DNA of 64,000 nt from Pseudomonadota bacterium (GCA_018823285.1 JAHJIQ010000030.1:1-64000), one strand, 5' to 3'; shown: positions 42,966 through 53,408, counted from the stretch's first letter. Notes: generated by a model not told the origin, from the sequence alone. Numbers and translations: made by a program.

Positions 42966-45900
42966 ATGGCGCTTCATCTATACAGCAGTAACCGTCTGGA
43001 GATTCTCGCTGATGCGTTCAGTCGTCTGGTCACCGACGACCCGTTGCCCCCCATGCTTCCGGAAACAGTTGTCCTGCAGAGCGGGGGGATGGCCCGGTGG
43101 CTTTCCATGCAGATTGCGGGGAAAACCGGAATCTGCGCGAACCTCGATTGCCCGTTCCCGAACCAGTTTGTTGACCGGGTGTTTCGCAAGGTGCTTGGCG
43201 GAGAAGATTTTTCGAAAGTTTTTGATCGGGATATTCTGCAATGGCAGCTGATGAAGGTGCTGCCGCCGCTTCTTTCCGAACCCGGTTTCGAAATCCTGAA
43301 ACGCTATCTGCAGGGAGCCGGTGGCGTAAAGATGTTCCGCCTGGCAGGTCGCCTGGCCGACCTTTATGACCAGTATACCATTTATCGGCCGGAAATGATT
43401 CTCGCCTGGGAACGTGGGGCGGAGAGCAACTGGCAGGCCCGTTTATGGCGGTATCTGCAGGGGAGGGACGACTGCCAGCGGGGAGTGATCCACCGTGCCG
43501 GACTGCACGGACGTTGTCTGGCGGCGATCCATAACGGCACCGCGGCAGGGGTTTTTGCGCAGGGGCGGTTTTCGGTGTTCGGACTCTCCTCGATTCCGCC
43601 ATATCATCTCGATATTATGACGGCCCTTTCAGCAACGGTTGATATTCATTTTTTCTTCATGAATCCCTGTCGGGAATACTGGGACGATATTGTTTCCGGG
43701 AAACGGATCAACAAACTTGCCGTCGGCTTCAACCGGGAACCGGAAGAACTCCACCTGGTCGAAGGAAACTCTCTGCTGGCTTCAACCGGGCGGCAGGGCC
43801 GTGAACTGATCACCCTGCTCCACGAACGCGGGGAGTGGCAGGAGCATGACCTGTTTGTCGATCCCGTTGCTGAAGGTTCCGGGGCGACGGCGCTTGAAAT
43901 GGTTCAGGCGGATATCCTGCATCTCAGGTCCGGACCGGATGGGGAGTGTGGACTGACCGGAGGTGACGGGTCTCTCCAGTTTCATTCGTGCCACAGTCCG
44001 ATGCGGGAACTGGAGGTGCTTTATGATCAGATCCTGAAGATGTTCGCCGATGATCCGGATCTTCGGCCGCGCGATATTCTGGTCATGATGCCGGATATCG
44101 AAGCGTACAGTCCGCTGATCCAGGCCGTGTTTTCCGTTCCCGAAGAAGGGGTGGCCATCCCTTACAGCATTGCCGATCGCAAACTCGGGAATGAAGGTGT
44201 TCTGGTGCGCGCCGTGCAGGATATTTTTGACCTCGGAAGGAGCCGCTTTGAGGTCAGCCGGGTTCTTGGAATTCTTGAGCATGATGCGGTGCTGAGGAAA
44301 TTCGGTTTCTCCGGCGAGGATTTTGCGAGGATCGAGAGCTGGCTTGCCGATGTGAATGTGCGCTGGGGGATTGACCCGGAAAGCAAGGTCGAAATGGGTC
44401 TGCCCGGGACTGTTGACAACACCTGGCGCCAGGGTCTGGACCGGCTCCTGCTTGGATATGCAATGGCGGGTAACGGCAGCCGGGTCTTTGCCGACATTCT
44501 CCCCGCCGACAATATTGAGGGGAATGAGAGCGAGATTCTGGGCCGGTTCATCGAGTTCACGGAGAAGCTCTTTCTCTTCACCGGTGAAATCCGGCAACAA
44601 AGAGATCTTGCCGGCTGGTCGGAACTGCTGGCGGATTTGCTGCAGGAAATGATTGAACCGGAAATTGACCGGCAACAGGAATTTTCTCTTCTCGTCAGGG
44701 TCATTGCCTCCCTGGCTGAAAAACAGGCTGGGGCTGAGTACCGGGAGCTTCTGGATTTTGATGTGGTCCGGTCCTGCCTCGACCATGACCTTGCACAAGG
44801 TGGGCTGTCGACCGGGTTTCTGACCGGAGCAGTCACTTTTTGTGAACTACTGCCCATGCGGGCCGTGCCGTGCAAATGTATCTGTCTGCTGGGCATGAAT
44901 GAAGGGGCATTCCCGAGAATCGGCGGCGCTCCAGGTTTTGACCTGATTGCGGCGAACCCCCGGCTTGGTGACCGATCGAAAAAGAATGACGATCGGTATC
45001 TGTTTCTGGAAACCCTGCTTTCCGCCAGAAAGATCCTGTATATCAGCTTTGTCGGGCAATCCAACAAGGATGGCGGGACGCGACTGCCATCGGCGTTGGT
45101 GAGTGAACTTCTCGACGGTCTGAAACCCTGCCGGGACCAGGCGGGAAACGGGCGGGCTGATCCGGTTCTTCGTCATCCAATGCATGGCTTCAGCAGAAAA
45201 TATTTCGATGGCAGCGATGCCCGGCTGATCAGTTATGGAAAAGACGGATATCGGGCGGCATCGGCGCTGTCTGCAGGCGTGCCTGCGGCGCCCCTGCTCT
45301 GCGGAGATCTTCCGCTGCCGCCCGATATCGGGAATGAGATTGATCTTCAGTCTCTGCTCAGGTTTTTCAGAAGGCCGGCGGAATATTTCTGCCGCAACCG
45401 GCTCGGGTTGGAAATCGACCGGAACGGCCATGATTTTGAGAGTAGCGAGAGCTTTTCTCTGGGGGGTCTGGACAGATACCAGGCGGGAAGCTGGCTGTTG
45501 GACAAACTCCTTTCAGGGAGCGCTCCTGATGACAGCCTTGATCTTCTGAGGTTGAGCGGCATTCTGCCCCACGGGAGTGTCGGCCGGGCGGAAAGCGCGA
45601 GACTCAGGGATGAGGTGTCGGCAATGGCCGACAGGGTCAAGGGTTACCGTTCTGCTGCAAACGCGGAGGCGGAGGAGCGGGTGGTCGAGGCAGGGGGATG
45701 GAGGGTCACGGGAAGTCTCATCGCCGATTGTGAAACAGGCCGACAGGTTATCTACCGCTTTGCCGCCATCACTGCCGAGGATCGGGTCTCCGGATGGCTC
45801 AAGCATCTGTTTTTCAACTGTCTGCCGGGGAAGAGTGAAGAGAGACAGACTGTCGTGGTCGGCATCGATAAAACGTTTACGCTCGACACAGTTGACAACA

Positions 45901-46193
45901 GCCGGGAAATTCTCGCCGAGCTGCTTGAAATTTACCGGGACGGAACCAGAAAGATAGTACGTTTTTTCCCGAAGGCCTCATTTGCTTTTGCCGAGAAGCT
46001 GGCTGAAAAAGGTGAAGAGGCCGCTTTTGCCCGGGCAAAAGAAGTCTGGCGGGGCAGCGATTTTTCAAGAGGAGAGGGCGGGGACCCTTATTACAAGCTC
46101 TGTTTTCGTGAGACGGATCCCTTCGACCGTGAGTTTGCGGAGATCGCCATCAGGTTTTTCGGACCGCTTCTTGAGCAAGGGGGGCGTCGGTGA
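42966..46193 (+). CDS. recC: Exodeoxyribonuclease V gamma subunit RecC
   Basis: This 1075-residue protein begins LHLYSSNRLEILADAFSRLV and contains VVLQSGGMARWLSMQIA, FSVFGLSSIPPYHLD, HSCHSPMRELEVLYDQIL and LLGMNEGAFPR, all typical of RecC. RecC holds the complex together, splits the strands and reads Chi. It is an inactive helicase, so no Walker A is expected. It overlaps recB by 4 bp. Confidence 0.93.
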   Translation: MALHLYSSNRLEILADAFSRLVTDDPLPPMLPETVVLQSGGMARWLSMQIAGKTGICANLDCPFPNQFVDRVFRKVLGGEDFSKVFDRDILQWQLMKVLPPLLSEPGFEILKRYLQGAGGVKMFRLAGRLADLYDQYTIYRPEMILAWERGAESNWQARLWRYLQGRDDCQRGVIHRAGLHGRCLAAIHNGTAAGVFAQGRFSVFGLSSIPPYHLDIMTALSATVDIHFFFMNPCREYWDDIVSGKRINKLAVGFNREPEELHLVEGNSLLASTGRQGRELITLLHERGEWQEHDLFVDPVAEGSGATALEMVQADILHLRSGPDGECGLTGGDGSLQFHSCHSPMRELEVLYDQILKMFADDPDLRPRDILVMMPDIEAYSPLIQAVFSVPEEGVAIPYSIADRKLGNEGVLVRAVQDIFDLGRSRFEVSRVLGILEHDAVLRKFGFSGEDFARIESWLADVNVRWGIDPESKVEMGLPGTVDNTWRQGLDRLLLGYAMAGNGSRVFADILPADNIEGNESEILGRFIEFTEKLFLFTGEIRQQRDLAGWSELLADLLQEMIEPEIDRQQEFSLLVRVIASLAEKQAGAEYRELLDFDVVRSCLDHDLAQGGLSTGFLTGAVTFCELLPMRAVPCKCICLLGMNEGAFPRIGGAPGFDLIAANPRLGDRSKKNDDRYLFLETLLSARKILYISFVGQSNKDGGTRLPSALVSELLDGLKPCRDQAGNGRADPVLRHPMHGFSRKYFDGSDARLISYGKDGYRAASALSAGVPAAPLLCGDLPLPPDIGNEIDLQSLLRFFRRPAEYFCRNRLGLEIDRNGHDFESSESFSLGGLDRYQAGSWLLDKLLSGSAPDDSLDLLRLSGILPHGSVGRAESARLRDEVSAMADRVKGYRSAANAEAEERVVEAGGWRVTGSLIADCETGRQVIYRFAAITAEDRVSGWLKHLFFNCLPGKSEERQTVVVGIDKTFTLDTVDNSREILAELLEIYRDGTRKIVRFFPKASFAFAEKLAEKGEEAAFARAKEVWRGSDFSRGEGGDPYYKLCFRETDPFDREFAEIAIRFFGPLLEQGGRR

Positions 46194-49100
46194 GCAGTTT
46201 TGAGATCATGCAGGCCCCTGCAACCGGAGCCCACCTGATAGATGCCAGCGCCGGCACCGGCAAGACCTATACCATATCAGGGCTGGTGGTCCGGATGCTT
46301 GTCGAATATCGACACCCCATTGAAGAGATTCTGGTTGTTACTTTCACCGAGGCGGCGGCTTCGGATCTGAAGGCCCGGATCAGGGAGATGATCGTCGAGG
46401 CCGGCCTGGCCTTTGCCGGCGGGCAGGCAAAGGACGGTTTCATCGCCTCGCTGACCGAGGCGGCAAGTGATCATCCGGCAGCATCGCGATTGTTGAATAG
46501 CGCCCTGCAGAATTTTGATGAGGCGCCGATTTTTACGATTCATGGTTTCTGCCAGAGGGTTCTTCAAGACAATTTTCTGGAATGCGGCCTGCTCCTTGAT
46601 TCGGAGCTGATCACCGATCAACAGGCGTTTGTCCGGGAGATCGCCGAGGACTACTTCCGGAAAAAACTCTACAAGACATCGTTGCTTTTTGCCACCTATT
46701 GCCTGAACAGGCTTCTTCCCGAGCAGCTGAAAAAATTTCTGGGCGCCTATTACGCCCGGGATGACATTCGGATCATCCCGGAAGTTGACGGGCAGGAGCT
46801 GCAGCGGGAAATCGAAGCCGCCGAAAATGATTTCACGGGAATATATGAATCCACAATTTCGCAATGGCTTCTTGTCAGAGATGAGGTTCCGGGGATCCTG
46901 CTGGCGGATGAGGGGCTGAACCGGAAAAAGTATCCGCTGAAGAGCATTCCGGGCTGGATTCTTCTTCTCGACCGGCTGGCTGCCGGCGCGGTTCCGAATC
47001 TTGATCTCTTTGATAACTTTCATAAATTTACCCTTTCGTCGCTCCGTCAATCGATGAATAAAGGATGTTCCCCCCCGGAACATCGGTTTTTCAGCCAGTG
47101 CGACGATTTGATGAAGAGTCGGGATGCGGTTGTCGATCTCTATGAGCTGTATATCATTTCCCTTAAGAGTGAGCTTTTCCGGTATGTACGCAGGGAGCTT
47201 GTGAGAGGCAGGGAGGAGGGAGGGCGTCATTCATTTGATGATCTGCTGAAGGATCTGTTCCTCGCTTTGAGAGGTGAGGGAGGGGAAGAGCTCGCGGCGT
47301 CGGTGCGCGCCGGATACCGCGTTGCTCTGATCGATGAATTCCAGGATACGGATCCGGTCCAGTATGAAATATTCAAAACCATATTTTCCGGCCCGGAGTC
47401 ACTGCTCTTGATGATCGGTGACCCCAAACAGGCGATTTACAGTTTCCGGGGAGCGGATATCTTTGCCTACATCAAGGCGGTCCGGGAGGTGAAGTCGCGA
47501 TTTACCCTGGGACATAACTGGCGTTCGGTGCCCGGTCTGATCACCGCGACCAACGCTTTTTTTGCAAAACACCCGCGGCCGTTTCTTTTTTCAGAAATTC
47601 CGTTCGAGGATGCCCGGTGGCCGGTTGAGAAAGATCACCAGCATCTCCTGCTTGACGGACGGCAGGAAGAGCCGTTCCAGATGATGCTGCTGGAAAGGCT
47701 CGCCGGGGACAATCCGGACAAATTGCTGGGGAAGGAAGTCGCCCGGAAAAGGATTCTCACCTGGCTGGTAGGCGAGATCACCAGGCTGCTCGGGGCAGGG
47801 GCTGAGGGCAGGGCCACTATTGGCGGGGCCTCTCTTAGCGCCGGGGACATTGCCGTTCTGGTCAGGACCAACAATGAGGCCAGGCAAACCCAGAAAGCAT
47901 TGGCTGAAGCTGGGGTGGCAAGCGTTCTGCACAGTTCGGAAAGCCTCTTTGCCTCCCGGGAGGCGGAAGAATTGCTGCTGACTCTCAAGGCGCTGGCAGA
48001 CCCCGGGGACAACCGGACCCTGCGGGCTGCCCTGGCAACAAGAATTTTCGGACTGGACGGGTATCAACTGGATCATTTGAACGGTGATGGGGAGGAGCTG
48101 TCGACCTGGATAGAGAAATTCAGATCCTATCACACCCGGTGGAAAGAGCATGGTTTCGGGGGGATGTTCGCTTTTCTGCTCGCCGGGGAAAGGGTCCGCC
48201 CCCGCCTCTTGAGGTTGGCCGGCGGTGAGCGGAGCGTGACCAACATCCTCCATCTGCACGAGATCCTGCACCTCGCCGCAGTTGAGAGAAAACTCGGCAT
48301 AACAGGGCTATGCAAGTATCTGGCGGAGGCGATTTCCGATACCGGGCAGGGGGTTCCTGAAGAATACCAGCTGCGGCTGGAAAGTGACGCGGCGCTTGTC
48401 CAGATCGTCACGATCCACAAATCAAAAGGACTCCAGTATCCGGTGGTGTTCTGCCCATACTGCTGGGAGGGATCGCGGCTCAAGGAAATCAGGAACAACA
48501 AGATGGTCGCCGGAAGCAACGGGTTTCTCTACCATGACCGGAGCCGCGGATTCGAGCTGATCATGGATATCGGCTCTGCCGATCTGGCGATCAGCAGAGA
48601 GGCCGCGTTTGCTGAAGAGCTGGCGGAAAACCTTCGGCTTCTCTATGTTGCCCTGACCCGGGCGGTCCAGCGCTGCTATCTGTTCTGGGGGCCGTTCAAC
48701 GGTGCGGAAACCTCTGCTCTGGCGTATCTCCTGCACCACCGGAAGGGTGCGATGCGTGATGATTGTGCTCCAGACTCATTTGCCATTCTGCAAACACTTG
48801 CCGACAGTGAAATTGCAGCTGATGTTGTCGGGCTGGTGGCTGCGGCCGGGGAAAATATCCGGGTAAGGACCCTGGCTGAAGATGCTCCGGCCTTCCCGGT
48901 AAAGCCACCGGATAGCGTACCCTTGAGAGAGTGTCCGGAATTCAGCGGTTTCATCGATTCCGGGTGGAAGATTTCGAGTTTCTCCTCCCTTGCCGATAAA
49001 CTTCGCGTTCCATATCTGCGGCGAGGATTTCCGGCAGCGGGATTCAATCTTCCCGAAACCGAAGATGAACAGGAGAGGTTGGGGGGCCGGGATGAAAATT

Positions 49101-49948
49101 TGCCTGGTTCTATTGCCGCGAGGGGGATAGCGAATGAACCGGGTGAGGCGTATGCCGTTTTTCCGGGAGCGCCGGGAGATCGAGATGACGGGGTGCAGTT
49201 TTACAGGGATATCAGAAATTTTCCAAAGGGGCCGGGGGCGGGCACTTTTCTCCATACGCTTCTTGAAAATCTTGATTTTACTCTGACAGACACCGGCGCC
49301 CGCGAGTCCTGGGTCAGGAAGTACCTGGTTGCGGCAGGATATGCCCCCGAGTGGTCACCTGCGGTTGACTCCATGCTGACTCAAGTTCTGCACACCCCCC
49401 TGCCGGGAGGGAGGCAGAATATGCACCTCGCCGAGATCACCCGGAAGGACCGTCTTGATGAACTGGAATTTTATTTTCCCCTCGCAGGTTTTGATGTCGA
49501 TGCTCTGGCGGCTCTCCTCTCTGAAGAGTTCGGGATTCGGAAAGCGAGAAGCGTGACGGACTCTTCCGGATGTCCGGAGCGGGTGAATGGGTTTATGAAG
49601 GGCTATGTCGACCTGATGTTCTGCCATGACGGCAGATTTTACATTGTCGACTGGAAGTCAAACCATCTTGGCTATGGGCGTGAAGATTATTCCCGAGCGG
49701 TTCTGGATCAGGTCATGGTTCATGAAATGTATGTTCTTCAGTCCCTGATCTACACCGTTGCCCTGCATCGCTATCTTGAGCGGAGACTCCCCGGCTATGA
49801 CTATGAAAAGCACTTCGGCGGTGTCTACTATCTTTTCCTGCGGGGAGTGGGGTATGATAGTGGACAACATTATGGGATTTACCACGATGTGCCTGACGTA
49901 AAAGTGGTATTAAAGGCGGCTCGGCTGCTGGCTGCCGGGCAAGGATGA
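46190..49948 (+). CDS. recB: Exodeoxyribonuclease V beta subunit RecB
   Basis: This 1252-residue UvrD-type helicase and nuclease has Walker A LIDASAGTGKTYTISG (about residues 17-32), VVTFTEAAASDLKARI, motif II LIDEFQDTDPVQYEIF, IGDPKQAIYSFRGAD and VTIHKSKGLQYPVVF. The C-terminal nuclease has GYVDLMF and FYIVDWKSNHLG with the metal-binding Asp and the Lys. The start is GTG 46190, overlapping the recC stop. With RecC and the distant RecD it forms RecBCD for double-strand break repair. Confidence 0.95.
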   Translation: MSSFEIMQAPATGAHLIDASAGTGKTYTISGLVVRMLVEYRHPIEEILVVTFTEAAASDLKARIREMIVEAGLAFAGGQAKDGFIASLTEAASDHPAASRLLNSALQNFDEAPIFTIHGFCQRVLQDNFLECGLLLDSELITDQQAFVREIAEDYFRKKLYKTSLLFATYCLNRLLPEQLKKFLGAYYARDDIRIIPEVDGQELQREIEAAENDFTGIYESTISQWLLVRDEVPGILLADEGLNRKKYPLKSIPGWILLLDRLAAGAVPNLDLFDNFHKFTLSSLRQSMNKGCSPPEHRFFSQCDDLMKSRDAVVDLYELYIISLKSELFRYVRRELVRGREEGGRHSFDDLLKDLFLALRGEGGEELAASVRAGYRVALIDEFQDTDPVQYEIFKTIFSGPESLLLMIGDPKQAIYSFRGADIFAYIKAVREVKSRFTLGHNWRSVPGLITATNAFFAKHPRPFLFSEIPFEDARWPVEKDHQHLLLDGRQEEPFQMMLLERLAGDNPDKLLGKEVARKRILTWLVGEITRLLGAGAEGRATIGGASLSAGDIAVLVRTNNEARQTQKALAEAGVASVLHSSESLFASREAEELLLTLKALADPGDNRTLRAALATRIFGLDGYQLDHLNGDGEELSTWIEKFRSYHTRWKEHGFGGMFAFLLAGERVRPRLLRLAGGERSVTNILHLHEILHLAAVERKLGITGLCKYLAEAISDTGQGVPEEYQLRLESDAALVQIVTIHKSKGLQYPVVFCPYCWEGSRLKEIRNNKMVAGSNGFLYHDRSRGFELIMDIGSADLAISREAAFAEELAENLRLLYVALTRAVQRCYLFWGPFNGAETSALAYLLHHRKGAMRDDCAPDSFAILQTLADSEIAADVVGLVAAAGENIRVRTLAEDAPAFPVKPPDSVPLRECPEFSGFIDSGWKISSFSSLADKLRVPYLRRGFPAAGFNLPETEDEQERLGGRDENLPGSIAARGIANEPGEAYAVFPGAPGDRDDGVQFYRDIRNFPKGPGAGTFLHTLLENLDFTLTDTGARESWVRKYLVAAGYAPEWSPAVDSMLTQVLHTPLPGGRQNMHLAEITRKDRLDELEFYFPLAGFDVDALAALLSEEFGIRKARSVTDSSGCPERVNGFMKGYVDLMFCHDGRFYIVDWKSNHLGYGREDYSRAVLDQVMVHEMYVLQSLIYTVALHRYLERRLPGYDYEKHFGGVYYLFLRGVGYDSGQHYGIYHDVPDVKVVLKAARLLAAGQG

Positions 49949-49986
49949 ATCAGGGGGGATATTTTTTTGGTCGGCGCAGGCAGAAT

Positions 49987-50015
49987 TTGACATAACCTCT
50001 TGAAAAAGATATAAA
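49987..50015 (+). promoter_or_regulatory. Sigma-70 promoter of histidine kinase operon
   Basis: TTGACA at 49987-49992 and TATAAA at 50010-50015 are separated by 17 bp. The start codon of the kinase gene lies 38 bp downstream. Confidence 0.65.
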
Positions 50016-50052
50016 AAACTAGATTTATGCCCAGATTTATTAAGGATGACAA

Positions 50053-51135
50053 ATGAAAGATGCGACTGTCTACACCGATGCCGACATTTTTTCGCAGGTA
50101 CTGGAGAATATCGAAACCGGCATCATAATTCTTGATATGGTCAACCGTCGGGTTTTCTACCGGAACAGGTACGCCGGTAAAATCCTTGAATTCCTGCATA
50201 CCTCCTGTGATTTTGAAGAGCTGCACTCGATGATGTTCAGCGGTCTGGAGCAGGTTGAAAATCCCGGCAAGACCCGCAGTAAAAGGACCATGCTGAACTG
50301 CGATCACCGGACGTTCGGCTACACCATCTACCGCCTTCAGGAAATCTCCCAGTATGTGGCAGTCATCATCCAGGACATCACCGACCAGAGCAGGCTTGAG
50401 GCAATTGATGAAGCTTCCGAGATGATGAACAACATCAGTTATGTTTTTTCGGGGATCAGGCACGAGATCGGCAATCCGCTGAATTCGGTCAAGATGGCGC
50501 TCACGGTTCTGAAGAACAATCTTGAAAAGTTCTCCAAGGAGGAGATCAAGATTTATATTGATCGGATGGCGGATGATGCCGCAAAAATGGAATCTCTGCT
50601 GAAATCCTTTAAAAATTTCAACATGTTTGAAAAACCGAAAACGGTTTCCGTGAATCTCCAGGAGTTTTTTGAAAGCCTGACCCAGCTGCTCGGTGCCGAT
50701 GTCAGGAAGAAAAAGATCCAGATCAACATCGACATTCTGCCGGAAGGACGCTGGGTCAGTGTCGATACCAGAGCCCTGCAGCATGTATCGATGAATATCC
50801 TTGCCAATGCCCTTGATGCCCTGGACGGCAGGGAGAACCCGACCCTGAAAATAATCGGTGAGGCGGTTGGCGACGTGGTTCTGCTCTCAATCAAGGATAA
50901 CGGATGTGGAATGCCTGATGATCTCATTGTAAATGCCTTCAAGCCGTTCTACACCACCAAACCGCATGGAACTGGACTCGGTCTTGTCATCTCCAAGAAG
51001 ATGCTCGCCCAGATGAATTGCGGGATCACGATCAGCAGTGAAAAGGACAAAGGAACAACGGTGAATCTGACCATGCCCAAATGTCCTCCTCCGGGTGGAA
51101 ACGGCGAGTCCTCGGAACCTGTGTATCATCAATAG
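50053..51135 (+). CDS. Soluble PAS-type sensor histidine kinase
   Basis: This 360-residue protein has an N-terminal PAS-like domain (about residues 8-120, ENIETGIIILDMVNRRVFYR), a phosphoacceptor His at about 137 in GIRHEIGNPLNSVKMAL and an ATPase domain with NALDALDG, IKDNGCGMP and GTGLGLVISKKM. No membrane segment is present. The regulator is not adjacent; the REC-PATAN protein at 54176 is a candidate. The gene has its own good promoter. Confidence 0.9.
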   Translation: MKDATVYTDADIFSQVLENIETGIIILDMVNRRVFYRNRYAGKILEFLHTSCDFEELHSMMFSGLEQVENPGKTRSKRTMLNCDHRTFGYTIYRLQEISQYVAVIIQDITDQSRLEAIDEASEMMNNISYVFSGIRHEIGNPLNSVKMALTVLKNNLEKFSKEEIKIYIDRMADDAAKMESLLKSFKNFNMFEKPKTVSVNLQEFFESLTQLLGADVRKKKIQINIDILPEGRWVSVDTRALQHVSMNILANALDALDGRENPTLKIIGEAVGDVVLLSIKDNGCGMPDDLIVNAFKPFYTTKPHGTGLGLVISKKMLAQMNCGITISSEKDKGTTVNLTMPKCPPPGGNGESSEPVYHQ

Positions 51136-51174
51136 TAAAGTGCTGGAAATAAAAGGTTCTTTAAGCTATCATGC

Positions 51175-51203
51175 TTGACAAACATGGTATGCTAAACTAA
51201 TTT
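51175..51203 (+). promoter_or_regulatory. Sigma-70-like promoter before the DUF3365 gene
   Basis: TTGACA at 51175-51180 and TAATTT at 51198-51203 are 17 bp apart, 51 bp before the next start codon. Confidence 0.45.
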
Positions 51204-51253
51204 CATACAGCTATTTGAACATTTATAGCCAAAATAACTACAGGGGGTCTTGA

Positions 51254-52162
51254 ATGGCTGTCGCCAAATTACACAAAGCATTGGGCATCAGGGCCAAGTT
51301 CGTTATCATGATGGCGATTCTTGGCCTGCTCGCCCTTTCCGGTATAGGATATTTTGCATACGTATACAGCATGCAGAATTCATTAAAAGATGCCGATACC
51401 AAGGCCAGAATCATTGACGCTTACGTCAAGGCGAGCCGGGCCTACTTCATGGCGGTGCAGCGCCCCCTGATTGTTGAGCTGGTTGAAAGAGACCGCTTTT
51501 ATCCGGAACTTCAGTCCGGATTCGGTATCACCCGGCGAACCATTGATATGATCAACGCCAAGGAGCTTAAAGGATTTGAGTTCCGCCAGGCCTCCCTGCT
51601 GCCCCATCATCCGCCAAACAAGGCGGACCTTTTTGAAGAATCGGTCATTAACAAATTCAAGAGCGATATTAATCTTCAGGAGCAGACCGGGAAAACCACG
51701 AGAAAAGGCGAGCTTTTCTATTTCAAGGCCCGGCCCATCAAGATGGATGCCGAGAACTGCCTGAAATGTCATAAAAACCCGGCAACGGCTCCCAAGGATA
51801 TGATTGAGATGTATGGCGAGGCAGGCTTTGACAATAATTTCAAACTTGGTGATATTTTCGGAGCCTACATTGTTTACGTACCAATGGCTCCGGCGGTTGC
51901 GGCCGCCAAACTACAGGCGTTGATCCTGTTCGCCGGTGGTGCCGGAACCATGCTTCTCGGTCTGATCGCCATCTGGCTGTTCCTGGATGCACGTATCGTT
52001 AAGCCGATCATGGAACTCTGCAACAGAACGGAAGAAGTCAGCGTCGGGCGTAATCTTGACAAGAGTCTGTTGACATCGAAAATGAAGGATGAGGTGGCGA
52101 CGCTTGCCCGCTCAATTGATCGTTTGCGGATAAGTCTTGTCAAAATGTTGAAACGAAAATGA
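51254..52162 (+). CDS. DUF3365/HAMP sensor with c-type haem motif
   Basis: This 302-residue membrane protein has an N-terminal transmembrane segment (about residues 17-37), a periplasmic Tll0287-like (DUF3365) domain with a single CLKCH haem-attachment motif (about residues 169-173), a second membrane segment (about 215-238) and a C-terminal HAMP domain (RIVKPIMELCNRTEEVSVG). It lacks an output domain, so it must signal through another protein. A redox or gas-binding sensor role is likely from the family. It overlaps the next gene by 4 bp. Confidence 0.85.
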   Translation: MAVAKLHKALGIRAKFVIMMAILGLLALSGIGYFAYVYSMQNSLKDADTKARIIDAYVKASRAYFMAVQRPLIVELVERDRFYPELQSGFGITRRTIDMINAKELKGFEFRQASLLPHHPPNKADLFEESVINKFKSDINLQEQTGKTTRKGELFYFKARPIKMDAENCLKCHKNPATAPKDMIEMYGEAGFDNNFKLGDIFGAYIVYVPMAPAVAAAKLQALILFAGGAGTMLLGLIAIWLFLDARIVKPIMELCNRTEEVSVGRNLDKSLLTSKMKDEVATLARSIDRLRISLVKMLKRK

Positions 52163-53088
52163 TTATGACGAGAAAATTCCAAGTTATATCCGGGTTGGTT
52201 CTGGTTACCCATTTTGTCGGGCTTGTTGCCGTCAGCAACGTTTTTTCTGCGGACTGCAAGGTGTTGTACGATAATATCCGCAAAGAGCGGACCCTGATGA
52301 AAAAGAAAGATATGGCCGGTGAAGGGGTCAAGGCGTGTCCGAACGATGTCGCCATTGTCTATGAATACGGTTATACCATGGAGAGACTTCGCAAGTACGA
52401 AGATGCCCTCGATCAGTATAAGAAGGCGGTTGAACTGGACTCCTCATATGCCAAGGCATATTTCAGTGTCGGTGATATCCAGATGTTGCTGAAAAACTAC
52501 CGGGAAGCAGTGGTCGCGTACCAGCTTGGTTTGCAGCATGATAGCGCAGACGAACGTGCCAAGGCGTCATTGAAGGATGCCCGGGCCAAGTACAAACAGG
52601 CGACCGGGAACGAGCCTCCTGCTCCTCCTCCGCCATTGAAGAAAGCGGTTGCCGCAAAAGTCACACCGGTCGAAGTCGCCCCGGCTGAAACAAAAAAAGA
52701 AGTGAAACCAACCCCTGCCCCGATGGTTCATGCCGAGGCGCCCATCATTCGTCTTGATGTTCCTTTCTCCAAGAAGAGCGCCACCCTGTCGCAGGATGCT
52801 TTAGATGTTCTGTCTGTTGTTGTAGGGCAGGCAATGAACCGGCCGGACATGAAAAATGTCAGGTTTGAGATTGGCGGACACGCCGATGATGTCGGTGATG
52901 CACCGCAGAATGAAGAAGTATCGAAGAAGCGCGCTGAGGCGGTCAGGGACTATCTGCTTGAGAATTTTGGTGTTTCAGGTGACCGGCTGAGTGTTGCCGC
53001 TTATGGTCATAAGCGGCCGAAGGTGCCCAACACAAGCCCCGAGAATCAGGAGTTGAACAGAAGGGTCGGATTCAGCAGAACCGATTAG
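52159..53088 (+). CDS. TPR and OmpA-domain envelope protein
   Basis: This 309-residue protein has a signal peptide (about residues 1-31, FSA-D), TPR repeats (about 60-150: YAKAYFSVGDIQMLLKNYREA), a Pro-rich linker and an OmpA peptidoglycan-binding domain (about 215-305: FEIGGHADDVGD, SKKRAEAVRDYLLENFG, NRRVGF). It should sit in the periplasm and bind peptidoglycan. It is coupled to the haem sensor gene by a 4-bp overlap and is followed by a terminator. Confidence 0.9.
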   Translation: MIMTRKFQVISGLVLVTHFVGLVAVSNVFSADCKVLYDNIRKERTLMKKKDMAGEGVKACPNDVAIVYEYGYTMERLRKYEDALDQYKKAVELDSSYAKAYFSVGDIQMLLKNYREAVVAYQLGLQHDSADERAKASLKDARAKYKQATGNEPPAPPPPLKKAVAAKVTPVEVAPAETKKEVKPTPAPMVHAEAPIIRLDVPFSKKSATLSQDALDVLSVVVGQAMNRPDMKNVRFEIGGHADDVGDAPQNEEVSKKRAEAVRDYLLENFGVSGDRLSVAAYGHKRPKVPNTSPENQELNRRVGFSRTD

Positions 53089-53115
53089 AGTCCAGCTGCA
53101 GTGTTACAGGTGATG

Positions 53116-53150
53116 AAAAAAAACGGGGTGCTTTTGCGCCCCGTTTTTTT
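53116..53150 (+). terminator. Rho-independent terminator
   Basis: AACGGGGTGC-TTTT-GCGCCCCGTT forms a 10-bp stem with one G.T pair, preceded by A residues and followed by seven T, so it can work in both directions. It ends the kinase-sensor-OmpA unit. Confidence 0.92.
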
Positions 53151-53246
53151 GTTTGAACCAGCAAAGTAAAATGCATTCCCGAAGCTCGAAGTCTCATGTA
53201 GTTCGCTATCTGCCGCAGGGATCTGCAATTGCACTTCTTTCATTTT

Positions 53247-53408
53247 AAAGCTGAGTTGAGCAGCTTGTCTGCTCGTACGAAACTTATACCCGCAGGGTGA
53301 AAAGCTGAGTTGAGCAGCTTGTCTGCTCGTACGAAACTTATACCCGCAGGGTGAAAAGATTCAGTTGAGCAGCTTGTCGGCGTAAAACATGTCCCCGAAG
53401 AGTGAAAG
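53247..53408. repeat. Dispersed repeat family C, three tandem copies
   Basis: Two almost perfect copies with a 54-bp period (53247-53300, 53301-53354) contain GCTGAGTTGAGCAGCTTGTC, TGCTCGTACGAAACTTATAC and CCGCAGGGTG. A third copy (to about 53408) is diverged. The rest of 53151-53246 shows no gene. Confidence 0.9.
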
